A stretch of DNA of 64,000 bases, from the NCBI GenBank assembly GCA_013397455.1, contig VYZB01000222.1, forward strand, positions 186,001-250,000. The letters run 5' to 3'. Below, one piece after another: positions 1 to 11,032 of this stretch. This DNA is from Crotophaga sulcirostris (lineage: Eukaryota; Chordata; Aves; Cuculiformes; Crotophagidae). The notes under the pieces were generated by a model that was given only the letters and a program-made list of their open reading frames with translations, made no database searches and was not told the origin of the DNA. How positions within the stretch are numbered: position 1 is the first letter of the stretch; every line of letters begins with the position of its first letter. The translations under genes were made by a program, and so were the position numbers.

Positions 1-2573
1 TGTCTAGGCCACGCTGCACCCAGGCACTGTGAGGGATGGGGAGGAATCTTCCCTTCAGGAGCGTTGGTCCCTGAAGGTTGTGGGTGAATATCTTGGCCTC
101 CAGCTGGACTTTAAGGCCCTATGAGGTGAGAAGCCTCCTTGCACGTGCTGTCAGAGAGCAGCAAGCTCCATTGCCTGCTGCTCCCACCGCTGTCTGTGCC
201 TGGGCCGTGTGTGAGGGGTGTATGTTCCTCTCCACCTCCAAGGTACAACTCCTGCTTAGTAAGGGGATATAACTGAGCCCTTAGGATCTGGTTAGTGATT
301 TGCTGCATTATGAAAAGCTCTTGGAACAGATAAAAAGTATGTGGTTGCCAGCATCTGAAGAAATAAAATATATTGTCTTTACTTGGAAGCTCTACCTGTT
401 CTGTAGGTGTTTAACTCTGTGCTTTGGGGTTGAAAAGTTCCAACACCTTTAGCTGCAGCTCCTGGGTTTGGTGTTGCTTGATGTCTACTGCAACATTTAT
501 TGTCCTTTCTGATAATTCAAATGGCCTGCTTTACACACTGGCAAACAATCACAATACATTCTTTCTGCAAATAATTTATTCCAGTTGCTTTGTTCTCTCT
601 ATTTCTGATAATGATTTTTTTTTCTTTCGTTAGGAGGCATTAGGAGCTAATTTAGGCCATGCAGCTAAATTTGTCATAAAATCTTTGAATCTGTTGTGTT
701 GGAAATAACATTTTATTAATATTACACCTATATTTTTTCTTTTGATTACTCCAGTATGACCTGTCTTTACCATGATATTGACTGTCAATATTCTCAATTG
801 ACTAGCAAGTATGCAGCACTACATGGAAGAAAACCTCATAGACACAACCATTTATTCATCAACTAATCTGAATCAAAATTTTAATTAAAAAAGCCCTATA
901 GCAAACAGCAGGAGCTTTCAGAAAACGTTATTTGAGATAGCACTGTAGGAGGAGAAAAATGCTCAAATGTATGCATCCCTATTATTTTCAGCTAGCAGTG
1001 AAAAAAATGCTGCAGACCTTTAAATGCCATGAAGGTTTCTCATATATCTGGGTTGGAGAAGAGGTATAATGTGGAAAGTAAACGCAGAAGAACACTGAAG
1101 AAAGAAGCAAAACAGCACAAAACCAACTCTGGGAAAAAAACAAACAAATAACAAACAAACCAGCAACCAAACCCAAACAAAAAGCCCAAACCTATCCCTA
1201 AAATAAAATTTGACTTCATCTAATAACCATCAAATATAGTACATGATCATTAGATTAACCTTTTGTTATGATGAAAAGCACTGCTGTAAATGTGTTTCAG
1301 CTGTATTTAATGGGATCAGTAAGTTTATGCTCCTCATTATGTAGAAATGGATAAAGATTTTAATTTAGATAAATGGGTACCTGACATGGTCTGTTATTTT
1401 TTATATACATATGCAGCTTTTATGTTGGCTTTTGACTTCTGTGATGATTAAGAGATAATTATTTTTCCTACAGTGAGCAGTGATGAAGTTGGATGGCAAG
1501 AAGGAAGTAAATTATTTGTGCAGATGCTGCTTCTGCATCTGCAGGAACATCCAGCAAGAACGATGGAGCTAGTGTTCGTATGTACTGCATGAAAAACTAG
1601 CTGTCTCTTCCCAGCACATTGAACTCTGTTGCCCTTTTTACTGGTTTGCATCTGCCCAGTTTACAGAACCGTGGCAAAGTGTGCCTCTTCAGGCTTAAGA
1701 AATAGATGAGTTGATTTAAATGCTAGAGGTCTTTATTCATTTAGAAGAAGTTGTTATCTGTGCCAAAACTATTTTGGGAAGGTCCCTGCTGGATGCTGGA
1801 GCAGGGCAATGCACATCAAGCAAGTGTGCTGGCACCTTCACACCTCCCTATACTGATTTCTGTCTCTTCTGCACCAAGGGATCTTCTTGCAACCTTGGCA
1901 GTCACCCTGAATGCCCAGGATCCTACGTGCCCCATGATGCCCATCAGCTGGAGCCAAGCAGAGTGGTGGGGTCCTTTCTATTCCTTCATGACTGCAAAAA
2001 AACTAGAAGATGTTAGATGAATGAATGACTTAATTGTCTCTGTGTGTAAAATAGACATTCCAGTACCTGTGCTTCATAAATATTTTGTAAACTGTCAGTG
2101 TGTGGATAGTCCTGGAATTAAGGACTGAAGTGAGGAATAAAATGCACTTAGGCTAGAAAGAATCTAGTTCAAATAATCTGTTACATCTTGCAATTGTTCT
2201 TCCTTTGATCTGACTGTAGGTTAGTTTAATCAGAGCCATTTAATTTCATCAAAGGTTGCTCAAATACCATGGAGTGGTGAGCTGCTAATGATCCCCAGAA
2301 AGTTGCGCTGCAGAGCAGCTCTGAAATAATGATGCTCAGTATTCACGTATGTTAGCATGGTCAAATGCTTGTACATTGCTCGAGGTAACCTTGTAAAGAC
2401 AAATGATTGTTACAAGTTTGGGTCTCTGAAACAAACCTGCAGTAAATAGCTGGAGCCTCAGGGGACTCATTAGCAGCTCTGTTCAGAGAAGCAGCAGATA
2501 CTTCCTTCATTCATCCCCCTCCTGGTGGGATAATGAAATGCAACGAAAAGGGGTTTTGTTCATCAGATACATC
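1..2573. other. Unassigned non-coding DNA
   Basis: No gene, RNA or known repeat is recognised here. The stretch is mostly AT-rich with stops in all frames. Two patches are more GC-rich and less broken, about 1-260 and 1780-1990. The second is open in two overlapping plus-strand frames of about 90-98 codons, but neither encodes a domain I know and neither has convincing splice or start context. Ordinary intergenic or intronic vertebrate DNA is the simplest reading. Confidence 0.6.
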
Positions 2574-2924
2574 ATCATAGAATCATAAAATTATTTGGGT
2601 TGGAAGGGACCTTAAAGATCATCTAGTTCCAGCCCTCCTGCCGTGGACAGGGATGCCTCCCACTAGACCAGGCTGCTCAAAGCCTCATCCAGCCTGGCCT
2701 TGCCACCACCAGTGATGGGCCATCCCTGGCTTCTCTGGGCAATCTGTTCCTGTGCCTCACTAACCTCAAGGTGAATAATTATTTCCTTATATATAGCCTA
2801 AATCCACTCTCTTTCAGTTTAAAACCATTAGCACTTTTCCTATCACCACATGCCCTTGTAGGGAGTCCCTCTCTACCTTCCTTATAGACACCTCCCAGTG
2901 GGGTCTCACAAGAACAGAGTAGAC

Positions 2925-2929
2925 GGGGG
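2925..2929. repeat. Target-site duplication, left copy (GGGGG)
   Basis: Five G residues directly before the TG of the solo LTR, matching GGGGG directly after its terminal CA at 3714-3718. The related CR1 copy at 15949-16727 has a single G-run at the equivalent position, so one of the two runs here was made by the insertion. Confidence 0.75.
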
Positions 2930-3274
2930 TGTAAAGATCAATTTCTTTGTTTGTATTTGTCTGTATTTCTTAAACATCATCATGGTGCAAGGCGGTGTGT
3001 GCCTGGGCTTTGTGTGGTTTGATAGCAGTAAAGGAGAGAAGTGGAAGGTGTGAGAGCAAAGAGGCAGGAGCACCCCTGACTGCACATGTATGCCCAAAGG
3101 ATTCAAGTGGTAAGGGTCCACAGAACTGCTAGTGACCCCAGGAGCCCCCAGCCCCAGTTCAAGAACTTTCCCAAAGGAACTCCTGCATGTGCCTCGATTT
3201 GAGAACTTTCCATGCAGAGAAACAGCGCAGGCCCAGCAGGACCACTCTTTGTACACTAAGTGACAGAGCTCCTC

Positions 3275-3282
3275 TATAAATA
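3275..3282 (+). promoter_or_regulatory. TATA-like box in the solo LTR
   Basis: TATAAATA lies about 345 bp into the LTR, where U3 promoters usually sit. It is the clearest core-promoter motif in the element and the main reason for the plus-strand assignment. Activity cannot be judged from sequence. Confidence 0.4.
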
Positions 3283-3518
3283 ATCCCTGCCAAGAACCAT
3301 GTGTGCGCACCCTCTGCCCTGTAGACCATGTTTCCTGAGGAAACCTCCACTGAATTTCATTGGGGTGGTGATTATTTTACGTCATATTCTTCTTTTTCTG
3401 CTGCTTCTCCTCTTTCCTGTTCTCTACCTTATTCTCTCCTTAAATCTACCTCACTTTTTCCTTGGCATTTTCAGTTAAATTTAGTTCTATCCAAGTTCTT
3501 GTTGTAAACTGTTACTTT

Positions 3519-3607
3519 AAGCTCAAAGTAAAAGATTGTTGTTGTATATTGTTGTTGCTCTGACCAAGCTCAAAGTAAAGCATTGTAACTTTGTGCTCAG
3601 AGTAAAT
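3519..3607 (+). repeat. Short direct repeats inside the LTR
   Basis: AAGCTCAAAGTAAA occurs at 3519-3532 and again at 3566-3579, 47 bp apart. A degenerate third version, GTGCTCAGAGTAAA, lies at 3594-3607. All carry AGTAAA, a known variant of the poly(A) signal, in the part of the LTR where R or U5 would lie if the element reads on the plus strand. Either a small internal duplication or clustered processing signals would explain this. Confidence 0.6.
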
Positions 3608-3713
3608 ATTGGAGTTTTGAGCAGGCCCCTGGGGTGGTTGTTTTCTGCCAAGCAAACATACAAATGAAACCTATCTCCATCATCCCACTGAGCAGGTCTA
3701 GCAGGTTATAACA

Positions 3714-3718
3714 GGGGG
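3714..3718. repeat. Target-site duplication, right copy (GGGGG)
   Basis: Five G residues directly after the terminal ACA of the solo LTR and directly before AGAATCACC, where the CR1 sequence resumes. It pairs with 2925-2929. Confidence 0.75.
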
Positions 3719-5132
3719 AGAATCACCTCCCTCAACCTGCTGGTCATGCTGCTTTTCATGCAGACCAGGATATGGTTGGCTCTCTGGGCTGCAGGTGAAC
3801 ATTGCTGGCTCATGTTGAGCTTCTCAATCAACATCCCTAAGTCCTTCTCTTCAGGGCTACTCTCAATCCATTCTCTGCTCAGTCTGTATTTGTGCTTGAA
3901 ATTGCTCTTACCCAGATGTGGGACCTTGAGCTTGGCCTTGTAAAACTTCATGAGGTTCCCACAGGCCTACCTCTCAAGCCTGTCAGGGTCCCTATGCATG
4001 GCAACCCTTCCCTCCACTGTGCTGACTGCACCACACAGCTTGGTGTCATTGGCAGACTTGCTGAGGGCATGCTCAAAACCACTGTCCATGTCTCTGACAA
4101 AGATGTTAAACAGTGTTGGTCCCAATACCAACCCCTGAGGAACAGCACTCGTCACTGGTCTCCACTTGGACAACATATGATGGATAGTGGCTTAGCAACT
4201 TTATCTGCCAGTTCCCTCAGGACTCACAGATGCATCTAATCAGGTCCCAAAGACTTGTGCACCTTCTGGTTCTTTAGATGGTCTTGAACCTGATCTCCTA
4301 CAGTGGGTGGTTCTTCATTCTCCCGGTTCCTGACTTTGCTTTCTGTACCTTGGGCACTGTGGCTAAAGCACTTGCTGGTGAAGAAGGAGGCAAAAATGTT
4401 GTTGAGTAACTCAGCCTTCTCCATATCCTAGGTAACCTGGTCTCTTGTTTCCTTCTGGAGAGGGCCCACACTTTCCTAGTCTTCTTTTTATCTGCAACAC
4501 ACCTGTAGAAGCTTTTCTTGTTGCCCTTGACGTCCCTGGCCAGGTTTATCACATCTCTAGCTTTCCTCACCTGATCACTTGCTGCTTGAACAATTTCTCT
4601 GTATTCTTTCCAGGTTACCTTTCAGTTTGTCCAGGAGCTCCTTGTTCATCCACATAGACCTCCTGATGTTTTTGCCTGACTTCCTTTTCGTTGACATACA
4701 TCACTCCTGAGCTTGGAGAAGGTACTCCTTGAATGTTAACTAGATTTCTTGGGCCCCTCTTCCCTCCCAGAAGTATCCCATGGTACTTTACCAAGCAGAC
4801 CCCTAAAGAGGCCAAGCTGTGCTCTCCCAAAGACCAGGGTAGTGAGCTTGCTGTGCACCCCCCTCACTGCCCTAAGGATCTTGAACTCCACCATTTCATG
4901 GTCACTGCAGCCAAGGCTGCTCGAGCTTCACATTCCCCACCAGCCTTTCCTTTTTGGTAAGAATAAGGTCCAGCATAGCATCTCTCCTTTTTGGGTCTTC
5001 TATCACTTGGAGAAGGAAGTTATCAATGCATTTCATTAATCTCCTGGATTGCTTATGCCACGCTGTGTTGTCCCTCCAACAGATACATTGATGGTTGAAG
5101 TCCCCCATGAGGACCAGAGCTTGCAAATGCAA
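3714..5132 (-). pseudogene. CR1 ORF2 remnant (endonuclease plus reverse transcriptase), copy A
   Basis: In intact CR1 elements ORF2 encodes an AP-type endonuclease followed by a reverse transcriptase that copies the element RNA at the nicked target. Visible here on the minus strand are the endonuclease motif MGDFNH with a following CWRDNTA (5132-4902), the charged linker ending in SLGPD (4424-4236), the RT segment VPQGLVLGP with the palm motif decayed to SANDTK instead of FADDTK (4176-3967), and the downstream segment [17 protein letters not shown] (3951-3714). Between about 4172 and 4235 the fingers and the first half of the palm are missing, so roughly half a kilobase was deleted internally. 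The first catalytic aspartate of the DD pair is replaced by asparagine. Not functional. Confidence 0.88.
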
Positions 5133-5312
5133 GGCTGTGCCTATTTTTCTGTAGAGGGCCTCATCAACTCACTTTTCCTGACTGGGTGGCCTGTAGCAGA
5201 CTGGCATTATAATGCCACCTGCCCTTGCCCTCCCTTTAATGCTGACCCATAAGCTTTTGGTCAGCTCCTCATCCACCCCCAGGTGGAGCTCCATGTACTC
5301 CAGAATATTTTT

Positions 5313-8227
5313 TTCTGTCCGGCTGAACACTTGTCTGACCAAGGCTTAAGGTCTTTTAGCCTTAACAGGCTTTAAGGAAAGAGTTCTTTGATTGTTTCTT
5401 AATAAGTTGTTTGCTTATTTTTCTGCTGTAGTGTAATTACAAATATTTTTCTGCCATGATGCTTGTTAAAGAATAATCAGAAAGGGGATATTGACCAGTT
5501 TTCAAAGTACAAGACGTTGGTGTCTGGGTGGCTCTTCTTTTTCTAACATGTAAGAGTAAAGAAGAGGTACTTGTGACCTTTTATTCAGCTGTTGTGAGTG
5601 TGCTTTCTTGAGCTTTTGTGTGCATAAGAAGTATGCCTTAGAAGGAAGCTTCCCTGTGTCATTAATGGTATTGTGCTAACAAAAGCCTGCAGTATAATTG
5701 TTGAGAAGAAACATCCATTTAGGAAACTGGTAGCAGGGTCTCTTAATTTGTTTGATTCCATGGAATGACAAAGTCATTTTCCAGTCTGAAACTGAAGTTG
5801 AAATATTTGGATTTTGACTGCAAATGTATGTACCACTTTCATCTTATAACAATAATAACAAGTTATTTCTTCAGGACTCCTCACCTGCATGTGTTGCCTG
5901 TATTGCAGATTGGTAATAAAAATGGTGTTATAAATTGTAATGATTTACATATGGGAATACGTCTTATTAATATTCTGTTTGCTGTAGATGATGATCACTG
6001 AGCTTGCACTTTAAAAGCAGTAACATAAAAGCAGCAAAAGGTATGTCACAGGAAAGGCAATTGCCTTTGAAAAGTTATCATAAGCTGTGCCAGTAAGTGT
6101 TTATACATGTAGTCTCAGAGCAGGCAGACTAAAAAGTAAGTATATCACAAATTTTGCTTGGGACTTCTTGGAGAAGCAATATTTTGATCTTTATCTTGCA
6201 AAGAAAGAGACCAATGAGTGCAGGAACTTTCTTCTGACCGTAGTAAAAATGTCAGTCTGTGCAGTCCTTGCTGATTGAAACTTTTGATTTTCATTTAAGA
6301 GTCTACTGCCCTTTAAGACCATTTGATCAGAGAACTAAAGGCATGTTCAAATCCTGTGTCTTCTTAAATTAGGATATTTTTATTCCTATATGTATGCTAC
6401 ATATGCTAGAGAATTAGTAATTCATTTGGTAGGGGATGAGGAATCCAAATGCCTTCTTCTGGATCTAGTTTTGTGTGGTTAAAAATGAAGTTCTAGTAGC
6501 TACAAAGAACCTTTTGGTACTATTGCTATAGTCAAATACAGGAGAGTTGTTTGGAAAGACAACCAAGACTGCCTATATATATTAACTTTAGCCAAAAAGT
6601 ATAGACACAATTGCTTGCTTTTCCTAAAGCTCTGTTAATGACCAGAGAAAAGCTCATAAATACCTCCTGTCCACCATGAAACAGGATAAAGAATCTCATA
6701 TACCAATTTCTTGAGAAAGCCTTTCAACTTGTGATACTGTGAAACTGTGAAACATCTAGTTGACTTTCTGCACATCTTTAAAGTACATCTCATCTTGGTT
6801 AAATATTTAAAGCAATTGAGGATCAACCTTAGGAAACATGTTATGCTTAAGTATCTAAAATTGTGGTGATATTTAAAAGAATTAAGTATCATTTAGTAGT
6901 ATTTCCCTCATCTGCTGTATTGTAAACACTGTGTCAGGGTCTATATTCATCTGTTCAATTCTGTATTCAGTACCTAGGCTTCATGGTGCTGCTGGTCCTC
7001 TAGGCACCACTGCAATTTTCCTGCCTGTACATTTGGAGTTAATGAAAAGAGCCTTCTCAAAAAAGGTGATGTAGCCCTTCTTTCAGTGCTCAGAATTGTG
7101 ATAGTAATAGTAATGATGAGTGGCAATGGAAATTTTGCATATATATAACTTTAATTATACAGATTTTCTGTGTTTGGACATCTGGATTGCCAGCAGTACA
7201 TGACACTGGTTGGTTTTTTTTTACTAACTTTTCAGATGTTTAATAATATTCGCAACGGAGTATCTATGATGAGGGAGAGAAGCTGAATATTTCCCACCCC
7301 CAATTTTCTTCCTTGTGTACTAGAAACACAGAAACTAGAGAAGTTAAAGACAAGTTTTTGGCTTTTGCTTTAGCTGCAAAGCAACGTAAAAAAAGGATGA
7401 CTTAGTGCTCCAAGAGGGGTAGACTAAGTACATTCCTTTTGCTTTAGTGGCAAAAGTGTCTTGAGGACAAGTTGAGCGCAGTGCTCTGTTTTGAACAGTT
7501 TTTAGGATATCTTTCTGTGCAATTTGACCAAATGCTCCCATTTGGCTGTCTTTCCTCAGCCATATCATTTGGCAGCAGCGAGCTGGTTACATTTCACCTG
7601 CCCATCTCTGCACAGACTGCAAGTAGTCTGAGTAATTAAGCATTGTCCATTAGCTCTGCAGCAGAGAACCCAGCATCAAATCATTCCTGATGCATCTCCC
7701 AGGTAGGAAATTTGCTTTTCAGCTCCAGTGCTTCTGATCCATAAGGTAGAAGGCCTTAAGCTAAGTGCACTGAAAGGTTACAGATGGCCTTGTTAGCTGT
7801 TGCTTGAACTTCTCAAGGACTTCTTTCTATGGAGACAGTACACTGCGGCCTTTTGAGCATAAGGGGGAATACTGAAAACACTGGGTAGTTTATTAAACTT
7901 GGAGAACTGTGTGGAAGTAAAATGGGCATCTAGCATTCTGAAAAAACCCTTTGAGACAAGGAGCCATTTGAGACAATGGTACATTAAGAATCACTTACTG
8001 TTCTTAGTGGTACTTGAATTTATAATGATTTTTATCTTGAAGCAATTATGATTTCACTCAGGTGTGGAAATGTAGATGAGTTTTCGAAGGTCCAAGCTAA
8101 AGTCTGAGTGCAAGCACTTTGCTTCTTAGCCATCTGCTCAAGCAGTTAGAAAATGCCTGCTTTCCTACAGCACCAGGGCTTAGGAGCCTTGATAGATGTG
8201 CAGAGTGAATTGAAATCAAATGCTGAA
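5313..8227. other. Unassigned non-coding DNA
   Basis: AT-rich single-copy-looking sequence. No open frame exceeds about 85 codons, none has a recognisable domain, and no repeat family is apparent by eye. Confidence 0.6.
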
Positions 8228-8317
8228 CCTGTTAATTGATCTATAACAATCATCCTGCCAAAAGGGGTCTCCCCTGTTAATTGATCCATTACAATCATCC
8301 TGCCAAAAGGGGTCTCC
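8228..8317 (+). repeat. Two-copy 45-bp tandem duplication
   Basis: Positions 8228-8272 and 8273-8317 are head-to-tail copies of a 45-base unit beginning CCTGTTAATTGATC and ending AAAAGGGGTCTCC. They differ at only two positions, so the duplication is fairly recent compared with the surrounding decay. It has no coding content. Confidence 0.93.
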
Positions 8318-10519
8318 TCTGAGGAAAGGTCATCTAAGTTTAAATGCCTTACACTTTTAAGAATATGAATTCAGAAATGGGAAATCAAAATGTTCATCAT
8401 GCCTGGCATAACAGGCTGCAGTAATTGTCTTAGTTGCTAGTGTAACAAGTGAACAGAGCCTAAACAACTTGGACAATTTAGCTGGTCAACAGCTGTAAAC
8501 TTTTCTCCAAGTAAAGCCAGTGGAAAAATTCTTGGACTAAGTACTCACTGATATGTTTAAATTAAGGATAATAAGACAGAAGGAGGTCCTTGGGTTTTCT
8601 TGAACCCAAAGCACTGGTACAGGTTGAAGGTCTCTTACATAAAAAGATGTAACTCAAGGATGTATTCATTAAGAAAAAATATTGTAAGATTTCATTGCAA
8701 GTCTTATTTTCTCTACTAACAGAATTAATTTTCCAGAAACAAGAGTGTGGCTGAAAATAACTGTGCTTCAAAGGGCCACATTCTCCTTCTTGTCAAGTTA
8801 ACTTGGTGCTTAACTAGAAAGCTGGTCTTTTTTCCATTTCAGATGACTGAAGCTAAACTGTGGCACATTTGATTTCAGCACTGTTGGCAAGAGGTATTGT
8901 TTGAAAGCAGTGGGATCAGATAAGAACTTTTCTGCCAAGGATGGCAGATGACTCTGCACCATATGAGGCATCACCAGTATTGTTCTGGAGAAAGTTATCC
9001 ATGCCACATGCTTGCATATGGACCACAAAGGGATCTGACATAATCCTTTGTGCATTTGTCACTTCAGCAAGCAAACTATACTCATGAAGCTCAGGAAAGA
9101 ATATTGGAGTAATCTATGGAGTTGGTAGGCTGTCTTAAAGCACATTTAACATTGGCAGCTTCCTCTCTTAGGCTGAGCTTTACCTCTGTGGTTTAGACTA
9201 AGTAAGTCTGCCTTTCTTGGCAGAAGCTGGATCAAAGATTAAAAGTAACAGACGGCTTTTTTTTTTTTCTATCAGAGAATGCTATCCCTAGGCTTAAGCT
9301 CCCGAGAGTGGAGAAAAGTCCATAGTCAATATTTCTTCTAACACAGTGCTACCTTGATTGAGTGTATGGATAAAATAAAACCTAGCTGAGTCTGTCTTTG
9401 TACTGATGACACTAAATTCAATGGACTTGGGGACTAGGAAAATCAGCTGGTTCCCAAAGCGAGTACTCTGTGTTCCCTCTGGGAAATTCCTATTTAAAAG
9501 TTCAAGAGAAGTGTCCCCAGCAGCTACCCCTGTTATAAATCTCAAAGGGGCAAGATTCAGTGGGCACCCTCTCTCCTTGTGTGCACTGGTCAAAAGGATT
9601 AAACCTAATCACTTAGGAAGTGGGTGGGAATGACAGCTGCCTTGTGCACCTCTAGTGTGGCTGGAGGTGGTGTATGTCTTCCTATTGCCTCTTCATCTGT
9701 GAACTGTGGCTTGAAAGCCTCATGGGAAAGCTCAGAGAAGCTTTTCTTGAAGGAGGGCTTTCTGTTGTGCTCAGAGTTAAAAAACGTACCATGGCAGAGC
9801 ATTGTAGAGCAAGCTGGAAATAAATTAAGACAAATCAATTAGCTACAAGTGCTATACAGAGAGTGTTTTGGATTCAAATGGGTACCTAAAAGCATGAAGT
9901 ATTCTGTCAAATTATTGAATATAAGGGTGAAAAATGAAGGAAGTCTATTTTAGTACACATGTTCAGTCACATTAATTAGAGAAAACTGACGATTTCCTTC
10001 TGTTGGGAAATGTTGAGTCTGTACTCTCAAAACAAGAGCAGCTCTTTAGAGGGTCAGTTCTGTAGCATGCCACTGTGTGCCAGTTCCCTTTATAACTGTA
10101 TAAGATTTCAGTGCCCATGTATCAAGCTCCACATTGGGAGGGTTGGGGGAAAATAATGCTTTAAAATGCAAATGGTGGCATTTATTTGACTAAATGCAGC
10201 CATCTAATCCTGAATTGTTACCCTACATGCAGAAGCAGGCATCTCTAGGGCACAGTTATTTTCATCCTGAAGTAGATGCGGTTGAGTCAGATGAATTATG
10301 CCTGAATGTGCTTCTTTTCCTTCACTGATTATAAAGGGAGCCTAGGAAGACTAATTAATTCAGACATAGAAACCTGCAATGTGGACCTATAGAGCTAGAG
10401 AAATGAATCCTGCCCAAGATACCAATAACAGAAAGTTGCTAGATAGATTCCCAAACAGAACATTTATCTTGTTTGCAGTGGTGTTACAGTGTTCTAAGGG
10501 GGTTGTAGAAGTGCTTAAA
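8318..10519. other. Unassigned non-coding DNA
   Basis: No gene or repeat family recognised. Around 9294-9593 and 9605-9842 there are open frames of 72-99 codons on both strands, but they overlap each other and show no domain or splice context. A poly-T run followed by CTATCAG near 9257-9275 resembles a splice acceptor, with no matching donor close by. Confidence 0.55.
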
Positions 10520-10527
10520 AATTATGG
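10520..10527. repeat. 8-bp target-site duplication, left of hAT MITE 1
   Basis: AATTATGG, pairing with AACTATGG at 10731-10738 (7 of 8 identical). The length is the one hAT transposases make. Confidence 0.8.
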
Positions 10528-10730
10528 CAGGGGTGTCAAACGCACAGCCCATGGGTCGAATCCAGCCCTCCACCTTGATTTATCCAGCCCATCACCTTGT
10601 CTGTACCCATTGGCAGCACTGAGCTCCTTGCCCCTGCGCTCCTGCCAGCGCTGGGCACGTGTGCAGGATGTGACGCATGTTACGCTGCAGGAACACGAGA
10701 ACGGCGGGAGCCACGAGTTTGACACCCCTG
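10528..10730 (+). mobile_element. hAT-type MITE, copy 1 (203 bp)
   Basis: A short non-autonomous DNA transposon. Its terminal inverted repeats are CAGGGGTGTCAAAC at the left (10528) and GTTTGACACCCCTG at the right (ending 10730). The flanks are AATTATGG (10520-10527) and AACTATGG (10731-10738), an 8-bp target duplication with one mismatch. CAGGGGTG-type ends and 8-bp duplications are hallmarks of the hAT superfamily (Charlie-like). It encodes no transposase, so it would have been moved by an enzyme supplied in trans. The interior is GC-rich and matches the reverse complement of the copy at 24616-24794, with about 24 extra bases near 10576-10600. Confidence 0.88.
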
Positions 10731-10738
10731 AACTATGG
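10731..10738. repeat. 8-bp target-site duplication, right of hAT MITE 1
   Basis: AACTATGG directly after the right terminal inverted repeat. One T/C difference from the left copy. Confidence 0.8.
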
Positions 10739-11032
10739 GAATGTCAGGCTCCAATGGTTATCAATGAAGATAAAGAGCAGTGCAAGGGCAAGCAAAAAAT
10801 ATTTTTCAGGATGTTTGCAGTAATGTTAATGTAGAGATTACTTCTCTTGGGGAATTTGTCCCATAGGGGTTCATCAGCAATTTTTACTCCCTTCAAAAAG
10901 GGAAGTCAGTGGAGAGGTAATAGGGAACTGCGGCTTCATCTCATTTCAGCCTGTCTGTGTAACTCCTTTATATGCAGGCTGACTCAAAACCTGGAGACTC
11001 TGCCTGTAACTTTTTATTTAAGAAAATAAGAA

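Larger units (their letters stand above)
2930..3713 (+). mobile_element. Solo LTR of an endogenous retrovirus (784 bp)
   Basis: A 784-bp block interrupts CR1 copy A. It begins TGTAAAGATC and ends GGTTATAACA, giving the TGT...ACA termini of retroviral LTRs, and is flanked on both sides by GGGGG (2925-2929 and 3714-3718), a 5-bp target duplication. Removing the block and one GGGGG restores an uninterrupted CR1. A TATA-like TATAAATA lies at 3275-3282. No AATAAA is visible in the second half, but three AGTAAA variants occur, which supports a plus-strand reading only weakly. There is no internal gag, pol or env and no second LTR, so the provirus probably collapsed by LTR-LTR recombination. A 5-bp duplication fits ERVL-like (class III) elements, but the G-run makes its length ambiguous and I do not recognise the family. 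Confidence 0.8.
2574..5312 (-). mobile_element. CR1 LINE copy A, 5'-truncated, split by a solo LTR
   Basis: A non-LTR retrotransposon lying antisense. Its 3' end is at 2574, seen as ATCATAGAATCATAAAA followed by the usual GGTTGGAAGGGACC block. The copy runs to 2929, is interrupted by the LTR at 2930-3713, and resumes at 3714 exactly where the CR1 consensus continues. ORF2 remnants are readable on the minus strand in order: endonuclease (5132-4902), linker (about 4570-4236), reverse transcriptase palm (4176-3967) and C-terminal segment (3951-3714). Several frameshifts and stops show that it is dead. The 5' boundary near 5312 is approximate: beyond it the similarity to CR1 endonuclease sequence fades. 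It is visibly more diverged than the copies at 15949 and 39470. Confidence 0.93.

Noticed and set aside
1720..2020. Two overlapping plus-strand frames of 98 and 89 codons in a GC-richer patch
   Set aside because: Two frames open at once point to composition and not coding. No domain recognised.
3892..5252. Several plus-strand frames of 62-115 codons
   Set aside because: All are opposite-strand shadows of the CR1 copy A ORF2 remnants.
10553..10564. GGGTCGAATCC, resembling a tRNA T-loop
   Set aside because: It lies inside the hAT MITE. No acceptor stem, anticodon arm or A box is placed correctly around it.
10379..10834. 151-codon plus-strand open frame
   Set aside because: It runs straight through the hAT MITE and its target duplications, has no domain, and the MITE-derived part explains much of its length.
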